A stretch of 37,290 bases of DNA from positions 1 to 37,290 of the forward strand of contig NZ_JAPSKN010000041.1 of NCBI RefSeq assembly GCF_031181705.1. Direction: 5' to 3'. The first letter of the stretch is position 1; every line of letters begins with the position of its first letter. The notes beneath the pieces were generated by a model. That model was not told the DNA's origin, did not search any database, and saw nothing but the letters and a program-made list of their open reading frames with translations. Origin of the DNA: Streptomyces sp. GTDB lineage: Bacteria; Actinomycetota; Actinomycetes; Streptomycetales; Streptomycetaceae. Made by a program: the position numbers and the translations under genes. This document shows, one piece after another, positions 1 through 6,443 of this stretch.

Positions 1-1006
1 GGGGCCGGCCGCGGCCGGTCGCCCGGAACACCTCGCGCAGGCCGGACGCCTCGGCCGGGTCGCCCAGGCGTGTGCCCGTGCCGTGGGCCTCCACGTAGTC
101 GACGCTGTCGAAGGGGACGTCCGCGCGGGTCAGGGCGGACAGCACGGTCGCCGCCTGGGCGCCGGGGCTGGGATCCGGCATCCGGGCGGTGGCGCCCCCG
201 CTGCCGACGCTCCAGCCCCGCACCACCGCGTAGATGTGGTCACCGTCGGCGATGGCGAGGTCGAGCCGCTTGAGCAGCACGAACGCTCCGCCCTCGCCCC
301 GGACGAAGCCGCTGGCGCGGGCGTCGAAGGCGAAGCAGCGGCCGTCGGGCGACAAGGCGCCCATGTTCGCCAGGCCCAGTCCCGACTCCGGATCGGCGAT
401 CAGCTCGACGCCGCCGGCCAGCGCCGCGTCGACCGCGCCGCTGTGGATCCGGTCGCAGCTCAGCGCCAGCGCCACCAGGGAGGAGGACTGGCCGGAGTCC
501 GCGCAATAGCTCATGCCGCGGACGTCGAACAGGCTGGAGATCCGGTTGGCGATCAGCGCACCGGCGGAGCCGAGCGCGGCGTGGTGGTCGTCCCGGTCGC
601 TGCCGGACGATCTGCGCAGCGCCTCGTATCCGGAGGGCGCACTGCCGACCACCACGTCGATCTCGCGGCCCGCGAGCGCGCCCGCCGGGATCCGGGCGTC
701 CTCGACGGCCTCCCAGGCCAGTTCGAGCCCCAGCCGCTGCACGGGGTCCATGGCGGCCGCCTCCGCCGCGTCGAGGCCGAAGAACTCCGCGTCGAACGCG
801 TCGATGGCGTCGAAGAACGAACCCGCCCGCAGGGTGCCGGTGTCGGGATGGGCCGGGCTCGGGGCGCCGGCCGCCCGCTGCTCGGGGAACGTGCCGACGG
901 TCGACCGGCCGTCGAGCAGCAGGCGCCAGAACTCCCCCGGGCCGCTCACTCCGGGGAAGCGGCACGACATCCCGATGACGGCGATACCGGTGGCTGGGCC
1001 ACTCAT
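1..1006 (-). CDS. Type I polyketide synthase, N-terminal KSQ loading domain (partial)
   Basis: Starts at ATG 1006-1004 behind an AAGGA ribosome site and stays open to the window edge (about 335 codons seen). The protein opens directly with a ketosynthase domain (IAVIGMSCRFPG near residue 8) and has no N-terminal docking helix, as expected for the first PKS subunit. The nucleophile region reads DSGQSSSLVA: codon 173 is CAG, so the usual catalytic Cys is Gln. The downstream EAHGTGT histidine motif is intact. In this family a Cys-to-Gln KS (KSQ) does not condense; it decarboxylates a malonyl- or alkylmalonyl-ACP to make the starter unit in place. The AT, ACP and further modules should lie beyond position 1. 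The gene follows the thioesterase gene by 55 bp on the same strand, so it is probably the fourth gene of the operon that starts at 3357. It would build the acyl chain that caps the peptide. Confidence 0.93.
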   Translation of the reverse strand, partial: MSGPATGIAVIGMSCRFPGVSGPGEFWRLLLDGRSTVGTFPEQRAAGAPSPAHPDTGTLRAGSFFDAIDAFDAEFFGLDAAEAAAMDPVQRLGLELAWEAVEDARIPAGALAGREIDVVVGSAPSGYEALRRSSGSDRDDHHAALGSAGALIANRISSLFDVRGMSYCADSGQSSSLVALALSCDRIHSGAVDAALAGGVELIADPESGLGLANMGALSPDGRCFAFDARASGFVRGEGGAFVLLKRLDLAIADGDHIYAVVRGWSVGSGGATARMPDPSPGAQAATVLSALTRADVPFDSVDYVEAHGTGTRLGDPAEASGLREVFRATGRGRP

Positions 1007-1061
1007 ACGAATCCTTTCCGGTCTCCGGGCCCGTGGCCATGCACGGGCGGTCAAGCCGCGT

Positions 1062-1802
1062 TCAGCGCCAGGAGCCCAGCGACGTCACCAGTGCGTCGGG
1101 CGCGTGCATGAAGTCGTAGTGACCGCCGTCGACGACCCGGACGTCGACCGACTCCGCGTAGGGACGCCAGGCCTCCAGGTCGTCCGGGTCCACGTCGGGG
1201 TCGTCCCGCCAGTGCAGGACGACGACCGGACACGGGAGCGTCACCGGCTCCGTGCGCCGGTAGGCGCCCGCGGCGGCGTGGTCGCGGAGCAGCACCGCCA
1301 GGCCCATGTCCACCATGTCCGGCCGCGGCTCGATCCCCCGGTCGCGCAGGAACGACTCCAGTTCGGCCCGGAGTTGGGCCTCGGTCATGGCGAGCATGCG
1401 GTCGCGCGAGGCGTGGTGCGGCGCGGGCTGGCCCGACACGAACAGGCACTCCGGCAGGGGCAGGCCCCGGTCGGCGAGGCGGAGCACGGTCTCGAAGGCG
1501 GGCAGTGCCCCCGCGCAGTGCCCGAAGAACGCGAACGGCCGGTCGAGCAGCGGCACCAGCGCCTCGGCGAGCGCGTCGGCGAGTTCCTCGTAGGTGCCGT
1601 AGTGCGGCTCGGCCATCCGGCTCTCCCGGCCGGGGAACTGCACCGGACAGACCTCGGCCCCGTCGATCGCGGCCGGCCAGGCGCTGAACGCCGAGGCGCC
1701 GGCTCCGGAGAAGGGGAAGCAGAAGATCCTTGCGGGGTGGCGGGTGCCGGACGGCGGCCGGACGAACCAGGGTGAGGTGACGGTGGCGGATCCGGATGTC
1801 AT
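1062..1802 (-). CDS. Type II thioesterase-fold protein with Cys nucleophile (possible aminoacyl shuttle)
   Basis: 246 aa, alpha/beta-hydrolase fold of the type II thioesterase family: FCFPFSGAG near residue 28, FPGRE near 56, nucleophile elbow near 94-98, acidic residues near 200-203 and His228 (GGHYDF). The nucleophile elbow reads GHCAG, with codon TGC, where editing thioesterases have GHSxG. Its ATG overlaps the P450 stop by 4 bp (ATGA), so it is translationally coupled to the P450 and, through it, to the free PCP. Type II thioesterases normally clear misloaded carrier proteins. Cys-nucleophile relatives such as SyrC and CmaE instead move an aminoacyl group from one carrier protein to another. 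Given its coupling to a free PCP and a P450, I infer that it transfers a hydroxylated aminoacyl unit to an NRPS module. Ordinary editing remains possible. The call of the fold is firm; the shuttle role is inference. Confidence 0.9.
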   Translation of the reverse strand: MTSGSATVTSPWFVRPPSGTRHPARIFCFPFSGAGASAFSAWPAAIDGAEVCPVQFPGRESRMAEPHYGTYEELADALAEALVPLLDRPFAFFGHCAGALPAFETVLRLADRGLPLPECLFVSGQPAPHHASRDRMLAMTEAQLRAELESFLRDRGIEPRPDMVDMGLAVLLRDHAAAGAYRRTEPVTLPCPVVVLHWRDDPDVDPDDLEAWRPYAESVDVRVVDGGHYDFMHAPDALVTSLGSWR

Positions 1803-3049
1803 GGCGTCCTGCGTTCCTGGACGACGACGGGGAGGTGGGTCATGCCGGCGATGAAGTACGACCGCAGGTGCTCGGGTTCGCCGGCGACCTCGATCGATCC
1901 GCAGCGCTGGAGGAGCTCTTCGAAGAAGACGCGCAGGGTCATCCGGGCCAGCGGCGCGCCGATGCAGAAGTGCGAGCCGAACCCGAACGCGACCTGGCGC
2001 TTGGCGCCGGTCCGGGTGATGTCGAAGGTGTGGGGGTCGGTGAACTGGGCGGCGTCCCGGTTGGCCGACCCGATCCACGCGACGACCGCTCCGCCGGCCG
2101 GGACGGTGCCGCCGCCGATCCGGGTGTCGCCGACGGCGTACCGCATGAAGTTGCAGGCGGCCGAGGTCCAGCGCAGCCCCTCCTCCACCAGGTTCGGCAC
2201 GAGTGACGGGTCGGCCTGGGCCTTCTCGAACTGCTCGGGCCGTTCGACGAGGGCGAGCACCGTGCCCGAGACGGTGTGCGGGGTCGTCACGTTGGCGCCG
2301 AGGAGGATGCTGTAGCCGTTGAGGGCGATCTCCTCGTCGGTCAGTGGCGCCTCGCCCGCGCGCACGCTCATGAGGTGGTCGAGCAGGCTCGAGTCCTCGC
2401 CCCCGGCCGCGCGGCGCTGCTTGACCCACGCGGTGACGTAGGCGACGAGTTCGTGGTGGGAGATGGCGAGCGTCGCGGCTTCGCCGCCCTGCCGGAAGTG
2501 CGGGTCCGAGGGGGCCGTCACCATCGCGGTCAGCTGCACGAGTTCGTCCCAGTCGCGCTCCGGGATGCCGAGCAGCGGCCCGGTGACGATCGCCGGCAGG
2601 AGCAGTGCCCGCTCGGCCAGGTCGAAGACCGAGCCGTCCAGCGCCGGTTCGAGGAACTTCACGATCGCCTGCCGGATCCGGTCCTCCCAGGGGGCCACGG
2701 CGCGCGCCGTGAGCCGGGAGCCGATCGCCCTGCGGACCTGGGTGTGCCGGGGCGGGTCGGTGGAGGTCATCAGCTTGCCCGCCGCGACGTCGTCGACGCC
2801 GAGGTGGGTGACGACGGTGCCGCGTTCGGAGGTGAACTCCTGATGGGAGCCGAGCACCCGGCAGACGTCCTCGTAGCGCGTCACGGACCAGAACTCCCGC
2901 CCGTCGGCCAGGACCTGGTGGTGCAGCGGGGCCTCGGCGCGCATGGCGTCCCAGACGGGATGGGGGTCGCCGTGGGTGTAGAGGTCGAGGTCGAACAGGT
3001 CGACGCGGTCGAGGTCGATGTCGCGTGCGGCGCCGGGCGTCAGCCTCAT
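1799..3049 (-). CDS. Cytochrome P450, likely acts on a carrier-bound amino acid
   Basis: 416 aa, normal length for a soluble bacterial P450. Seen in the sequence: the heme loop FGFGSHFCIGAPLAR with the thiolate ligand Cys362, the K-helix E290-x-x-R293, and an I-helix motif reading GANVTT at 251-256. The usual acidic residue just before the conserved Thr is Val254 here. The start ATG (3049) overlaps the stop of the preceding PCP gene by 4 bp, and the P450 stop overlaps the thioesterase start by 4 bp. In other antibiotic clusters a P450 coupled to a discrete PCP usually beta-hydroxylates the PCP-tethered amino acid (NovI and NikQ types). Hydroxylation of leucine to 3-hydroxyleucine would fit a hexadepsipeptide of the azinothricin type, but the substrate cannot be read from the sequence. 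Ferredoxin and reductase partners are not encoded in the window. Confidence 0.92.
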   Translation of the reverse strand: MRLTPGAARDIDLDRVDLFDLDLYTHGDPHPVWDAMRAEAPLHHQVLADGREFWSVTRYEDVCRVLGSHQEFTSERGTVVTHLGVDDVAAGKLMTSTDPPRHTQVRRAIGSRLTARAVAPWEDRIRQAIVKFLEPALDGSVFDLAERALLLPAIVTGPLLGIPERDWDELVQLTAMVTAPSDPHFRQGGEAATLAISHHELVAYVTAWVKQRRAAGGEDSSLLDHLMSVRAGEAPLTDEEIALNGYSILLGANVTTPHTVSGTVLALVERPEQFEKAQADPSLVPNLVEEGLRWTSAACNFMRYAVGDTRIGGGTVPAGGAVVAWIGSANRDAAQFTDPHTFDITRTGAKRQVAFGFGSHFCIGAPLARMTLRVFFEELLQRCGSIEVAGEPEHLRSYFIAGMTHLPVVVQERRTP

Positions 3050-3357
3050 GTCAGCGCCTTTCCCCGCGCGATGAGCGCGGCGACCCGGGCGGGGGTCTGG
3101 GCCAGGTAGAAGTCGCGCACCGACAGCTCGACACCGTGGTCGCGCTTGACCCGGTCGATGATCGCGATCCCGGTCAGGGAGTTGCCGCCGAGTGCGAAGA
3201 AGTCGTCGTCCGCCCCGACCTCGCTGCCTGCGAGGTGCTCCGCCCACAGCGCGCAGACCTCCTGCACGAGCGCCTCGGGCGCGCCATCGGCTGCTGCGTG
3301 CGCCTCGGTCGCCTCGTGGTGTCCACCTTGCCGGTGAGCCCGCGGTCGCGATTCCAT
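3046..3357 (-). CDS. Free-standing peptidyl carrier protein
   Basis: 103 aa with a single carrier domain. The phosphopantetheine site is in FFALGGNSLTG, and the C-terminal half (SVRDFY...TPARVAALIA) fits helices 3-4 of a PCP. I chose the ATG at 3357 because GGAGAAAGGAAAAGG stands just upstream; an in-frame ATG at 3408 would place that ribosome site inside the gene. About 30 polar, Ala/His-rich residues precede the domain. It is the first gene of an operon PCP-P450-thioesterase-PKS, each joined to the next by 4-bp overlaps or a short gap. It most likely holds an amino acid while the P450 oxidises it. No A domain is fused to it; the only stand-alone A enzyme seen lies at 31914-33500 and may load it in trans. 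Confidence 0.92.
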   Translation of the reverse strand: MESRPRAHRQGGHHEATEAHAAADGAPEALVQEVCALWAEHLAGSEVGADDDFFALGGNSLTGIAIIDRVKRDHGVELSVRDFYLAQTPARVAALIARGKALT

Positions 3358-3521
3358 CGCCACCTTTTCCTTTCTCCGAGGGACACAAAGGCCCGTTTCG
3401 GGGGGCATTCACATGCCGTGCGGGAAGTTCACTGAATCTCGGTCACCGGACGAGATTAAAGCCCGGAATTGAATTTCGATAGGCATGGACCGGGCGCCGC
3501 TAACCTTCGGCGGCGACCGGT

Positions 3522-3539
3522 TGTCCCGCCGACGGGACA
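3522..3539. promoter_or_regulatory. Candidate cluster operator, copy 1
   Basis: TGTCCCGCCGACGGGACA: 7-bp arms TGTCCCG and CGGGACA pair perfectly around four central bases. It lies 165 bp upstream of the PCP start (3357) and 267 bp upstream of the TTG start at 3806. Near-identical copies stand at 6088-6105 and 34713-34730, each in another divergent intergenic region. This repetition makes it a probable regulator binding site rather than a terminator. The binding protein is unknown; the LmbU-family protein encoded at 33580-34353 is the only candidate in the window. Confidence 0.7.
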
Positions 3540-3698
3540 CCGTGGGCGCGCCGGGACAAGGCGGCGACGAGCCCCGTGGACGGCGTCCACCAGGGGAAGT
3601 TCAGGCTGCCCATCGTGCCATCCCTGGTGCTTCCGGGCGAGCGGATCGACGTTCCGGACCGGCTTCGGGCGCTAGTCGCAGCCCTGGCGGCCACGTCA

Positions 3699-3727
3699 TT
3701 GCCATCGCATTTTCGAAGAATTACTGT
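3699..3727 (+). promoter_or_regulatory. Candidate -35/-10 promoter for the proline-hydroxylase-like gene
   Basis: TTGCCA (3699-3704), 17 bp, then TACTGT (3722-3727), followed by a leader of about 70 bases to the ribosome site GGAGGGG (3793-3799). The -35 matches the consensus at five of six positions and the spacing is ideal. The -10 fits the loose actinomycete TANNNT form. Read by eye only. Confidence 0.45.
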
Positions 3728-3805
3728 GACGCCCCGGAGGGCGCCCACGAACCTCCGCGCTCGTCGAAGTTCGTCTGAAACAACCATCTGCCGGAGGGGA
3801 TTTCC

Positions 3806-4642
3806 TTGCTCAAGTCGCAACGGCTTGCGGTGTTGCCCATCGACGCGTACGACCTGGAATCCGAGTTGTCGGTCGTGGACCACCACGACTACGGGGGAGA
3901 CTATGACGCCTTCACGTTCGGCTCATGGTCGTCGCATGTGCTGGCGAACGGAACGGGCGCCGACTCCGACACCGCGTTCCGTCCGCACGACGGCCGGCTG
4001 ACCCTGACGGATCTGGGCAAGCGGCTGCCGAACATCATGGCGCTGGTGACCGACAACTTCCCCCTGGACCGGTTGCAGTGGGTGCGTGTCTTCAGCCTCC
4101 GGGACGGGCTGATCTCGCCGCACGTGGACTTCCTCGAGTTCTCCGAGCCGGGCACCCGGCTCCAGGTTCCGCTGCGCACCAGCGAGGAGTCCCTGCACTC
4201 CGAGAACGAGTCCGTGTACCACATCCGCCGCGGTGAGGTCTGGAAGATCCACTCGACCGACCCGCACTCCGCACGCAGCACCTCCGGGACCGCGCGGCTG
4301 TCCCTGTGCCTGGATTTCGCGGACTCCGAGGAGCCGATCGAGATCCGCAACGAGGTACCCGCGACCGAGCCGGTCCGCATCGTCGAGCGGCCCGAGCCGA
4401 CCGACGCCGAGCTCGGCGATCTCATCGAGTCGGGGCGGGAGTTCACCCCGGAGACGATGCGGCCGGCCTTCCGCCGGTTCGCCGAGCTGCACTTCGAGCG
4501 GCACGCGCACGCCACGGCGGCCTTCGACTGGTACGTGGAGGCCGCGCGCCTGACCGGCGACGACGACATGGTGGCCAAGGCCCGGGCCTTTCGCACGTAC
4601 TGTGTCGAGAAGCGGGGCGACGGGGAGACGTTCGACTGGTGA
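3806..4642 (+). CDS. Fe(II)/2-oxoglutarate oxygenase, L-proline cis-3-hydroxylase-like
   Basis: 278 aa from a TTG codon; GGAGGGG lies 6 bases upstream and no better start is in frame. The iron site is visible as H106-x-D108 (PHVDFLEF) and H154 (DPHSA), with R164 (ARLSLCLDF) placed to bind 2-oxoglutarate. The order of motifs, the GEVWKIHSTDPHSA block and the C-terminal helical part (GDDDMVAKAR near 252-261) resemble the Streptomyces L-proline cis-3-hydroxylase. Length is close to that enzyme's (about 290 aa). The family hydroxylates free proline or a related amino acid at C3. In this cluster it may act on a proline-like or piperazate-like building block; the true substrate is not readable. It is transcribed alone, towards the PhyH-type oxygenase, and both genes end at the hairpin 4666-4711. 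Confidence 0.88.
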   Translation: MLKSQRLAVLPIDAYDLESELSVVDHHDYGGDYDAFTFGSWSSHVLANGTGADSDTAFRPHDGRLTLTDLGKRLPNIMALVTDNFPLDRLQWVRVFSLRDGLISPHVDFLEFSEPGTRLQVPLRTSEESLHSENESVYHIRRGEVWKIHSTDPHSARSTSGTARLSLCLDFADSEEPIEIRNEVPATEPVRIVERPEPTDAELGDLIESGREFTPETMRPAFRRFAELHFERHAHATAAFDWYVEAARLTGDDDMVAKARAFRTYCVEKRGDGETFDW

Positions 4643-4665
4643 ACGACGCGGCGGCGCCGCAGCCG

Positions 4666-4711
4666 ACCGGCCGATGGCCCACCGCGGACGAGCGGCGGGC
4701 CATCGGCCGGT
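4666..4711. terminator. Bidirectional hairpin terminator
   Basis: ACCGGCCGATGGCCC (4666-4680) pairs perfectly over 15 bp with GGGCCATCGGCCGGT (4697-4711) across a 16-base loop. It fills the 77-bp gap between two convergent genes ending at 4642 and 4720, so it can serve both. There is no T-run, as is common for actinomycete terminators. Confidence 0.8.
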
Positions 4712-4719
4712 GCGTGTGG

Positions 4720-5646
4720 TCAGCTCTTGACGGTGCCTTCGCGCAGCCGGTCGATCATGTGCCGGGTCGTCTCGATCGGGCTCTCCTGCGCCAGGTCCCA
4801 GGAGTTCGACGGCAGCGCCTCGTTGCGCACGGCCACCTGCTCGTTCCACTCCTCACGGCCGGCGAAGGGGATCGTCTCGCCCTCCTGGTAGACCGGGAAG
4901 GGGCGGTACTGGTTGCGGCCGGCGGCGTCGGTCCCGCGCACGAGCAGCGGGTCGAGGTAGACGCCCTCGCTGTGGATCCGCGTGGCCGTCGAGATGTAAC
5001 CGATGTCCAGACCGCAGCGCCGCTTGGCGGAGGTGTTCGCCTCCGAGTAGTGCAGCAGGTGGGGGTGGTGGATCGACACGTCACCCGGCTGGAGCTCGAT
5101 GTCCACGACACCGCGCTTGTCCACCCACTCCTGCACCAGCGTCTCGTCGGAGCTGGAGAAGAGCATGTTGGGCTGGTCGGTGCGCACCCGCGGCTTGTGC
5201 AGCGGCAGTTCGTGGCTCCCGGGGATCATCCGCAGGCAGCCGTTCTCGGTGGTGCTCTCGTCGACGGCCAGCCACACCGTCAGCGCCTCCATCGGGCTCA
5301 GCGTCCAGTACGCGCCGTCCTGGTGCCACAGCACGGGCTGCCCGTCGTACGGGGGCTTGCAGATGTAGTGGGCGGTGAAGCACGCGAGATCGGGCCCGAG
5401 GAAGAACTCCGCGATGTCCACCAGGCGGGAGTCGGAGACCAGCCGGGCCCAGAAGGCGTCATTGCGGATCAACGGGTGGTGCAGGTGCTCGGGACGCAGA
5501 TCCGGGTACTTGCCGGTGAGCCAGTCGACGTGGGCACGCACCTCGTCCAGCAGATCCCGCGGCACGACGCCGCGGATGATGGAGAAGCCCTGTTCGGCGT
5601 ATTCCGCCGCGGCCTTCTCCAGAACGCCCTCTCCCAGTGTGTTCAT
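4720..5646 (-). CDS. Phytanoyl-CoA dioxygenase (PhyH) family Fe(II)/2-oxoglutarate oxygenase
   Basis: 308 aa, starting at ATG 5646 behind AAGGAAG. PhyH-family features: LWHQDGAYW with iron ligands H108 and D110, the NGCLRMIPGSH block at 135-145, and the distal ligand His199 (HPHLLHYSEAN) followed by an Arg pair at 209-210 that would hold 2-oxoglutarate. It belongs to a different oxygenase subfamily from its convergent neighbour. PhyH enzymes in peptide clusters hydroxylate free amino acids; GriE, which acts on leucine C5 on the way to methylproline, is one example. Here it probably prepares a non-proteinogenic monomer such as a hydroxylated or methylated cyclic amino acid. That substrate assignment is inference only. 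It is transcribed alone and has its own upstream palindrome at 6088-6105. Confidence 0.88.
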   Translation of the reverse strand: MNTLGEGVLEKAAAEYAEQGFSIIRGVVPRDLLDEVRAHVDWLTGKYPDLRPEHLHHPLIRNDAFWARLVSDSRLVDIAEFFLGPDLACFTAHYICKPPYDGQPVLWHQDGAYWTLSPMEALTVWLAVDESTTENGCLRMIPGSHELPLHKPRVRTDQPNMLFSSSDETLVQEWVDKRGVVDIELQPGDVSIHHPHLLHYSEANTSAKRRCGLDIGYISTATRIHSEGVYLDPLLVRGTDAAGRNQYRPFPVYQEGETIPFAGREEWNEQVAVRNEALPSNSWDLAQESPIETTRHMIDRLREGTVKS

Positions 5647-6087
5647 GCGTCACTTCCTTTTCGGGTTGTGAGGTGATGCCGACTTGCGGGACACGTTCGC
5701 GGAACCGTCGCGGATTCCCGCTTCACGGGCTTCGGCGGATTACGGCTCCGGACGTGGAAAAGTGGAGGGCCGGGGTGCCGGCGCGGTGTCGCCGGCAGCT
5801 CGGGCGTGGTCGACGGGAGGCGACCGCCCGGCGATGTGGTCTCGTACCGGCGGACGCGGTTCACGGGTGGCGTTCACGGCGTGCGGGAACGGAATTCGGG
5901 TCCGCCGGCGGTCCTTCGGCCGGTTGTCGCCGGCCGGTCGCAGCGGAACTCCCCCGCGCCTTTTCGCCGGTTCCCCGGCGGTTCAACACTCTGTCCGCCG
6001 CGCGGAAGGGTGTCAATGTTCCCCGCGCCGTCCCCGGGGCTCCGGCGAGCACCGGGAAGGGAGGGCGGGCCTTGTCGCTTCCCGGTG

Positions 6088-6105
6088 TGTCCCGCTGACG
6101 GGACA
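6088..6105. promoter_or_regulatory. Candidate cluster operator, copy 2
   Basis: TGTCCCGCTGACGGGACA, differing by one base from the copy at 3522-3539. It lies 442 bp upstream of the PhyH start and 339 bp upstream of the aminotransferase start, but only about 130 bp upstream of the AT-rich hexamer at 6233. Confidence 0.7.
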
Positions 6106-6148
6106 GGCACAAGCGCGCCCACCCGTGCCGTGGCGGATCGGCGCGCAC

Positions 6149-6178
6149 CGCGGAATCCCGCGGAATCCCGCGGAATTC
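6149..6178. repeat. Three tandem 10-bp repeats
   Basis: CGCGGAATCC at 6149-6158 and 6159-6168, then a variant CGCGGAATTC at 6169-6178. It lies between the palindrome and the presumed promoter of the aminotransferase gene. The 10-bp period matches one helical turn, so it could be a face-aligned protein binding site; no function is known. Confidence 0.5.
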
Positions 6179-6232
6179 CTCCCCCGTCCCGGCATGCGCC
6201 GCGAAGCACTGCGGTGCGTCAGGTCACGCGTC

Positions 6233-6238
6233 TAATAT
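6233..6238 (+). promoter_or_regulatory. Possible -10 element of the aminotransferase gene
   Basis: TAATAT stands out in very GC-rich DNA. No convincing -35 lies 16-19 bp upstream, so this is a weak call. It would give a leader of roughly 200 bases that contains the 9-bp repeats. Confidence 0.3.
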
Positions 6239-6388
6239 GAGGGCCCGACGAGGCACCGCGTGCCGTGCCCCTGCGGGCACAGGCGTCGCGGCGGCGCCCG
6301 TCTCCCCGGTGCGGAACCCGGCCGAGCGCGGCTGCCCCCTCCTGTCCAGGGCGCCCCCACGGCTCCGGCCCCACGCGACGTGCCCGAT

Positions 6389-6424
6389 GTGTCCAACGTG
6401 TGCAACGTGTCCAACGTGTCCAAC
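6389..6424 (+). repeat. Four tandem 9-bp repeats in the aminotransferase leader
   Basis: GTGTCCAAC at 6389-6397, 6407-6415 and 6416-6424, with a one-base variant GTGTGCAAC at 6398-6406. The array ends 19 bases before the ATG and just before the ribosome site GAGG. If translated in the aminotransferase frame it would encode Cys-Pro-Thr-like triplets, which I consider unlikely. Confidence 0.6.
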
Positions 6425-6443
6425 GGATGAGGATGGCGTGACT

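Larger units (their letters stand above)
3358..3805. other. Divergent intergenic region 1
   Basis: 448 bp without a supportable gene, separating the leftward PCP operon from the rightward proline-hydroxylase-like gene. It holds an 18-bp palindrome at 3522-3539, a candidate rightward promoter at 3699-3727, and ribosome sites at both ends. Stretches near 3455-3485 and 3700-3725 are distinctly less GC-rich than the surroundings, as expected of promoters. Confidence 0.75.
5647..6443. other. Divergent intergenic region 2
   Basis: About 800 bp between the leftward PhyH gene and the rightward aminotransferase. Open frames here have no recognisable product and look like chance frames of GC-rich DNA. 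The region holds the second operator palindrome (6088-6105), three 10-bp repeats (6149-6178), an AT-rich hexamer (6233-6238) and four 9-bp repeats (6389-6424). It is unusually long for a regulatory gap in such a compact cluster. Confidence 0.7.

Noticed and set aside
3050..3412. Extension of the P450 frame upstream to 3412, and of the thioesterase frame to 2429
   Set aside because: These extensions overlap the PCP and P450 genes; the 4-bp ATGA junctions at 3046-3049 and 1799-1802 define natural starts.
5684..6236. Overlapping open frames on both strands in divergent region 2
   Set aside because: Low-complexity Arg/Pro/Gly products with no recognisable domain and no convincing ribosome sites; the region carries regulatory-looking repeats instead.
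6237..6443. Upstream ATG at 6237 that would extend the aminotransferase by 69 residues including a Cys-Pro-Thr repeat
   Set aside because: The ATG overlaps the AT-rich hexamer TAATAT, no ribosome site precedes it, and family proteins begin near the later ATG, which has GAGG upstream.
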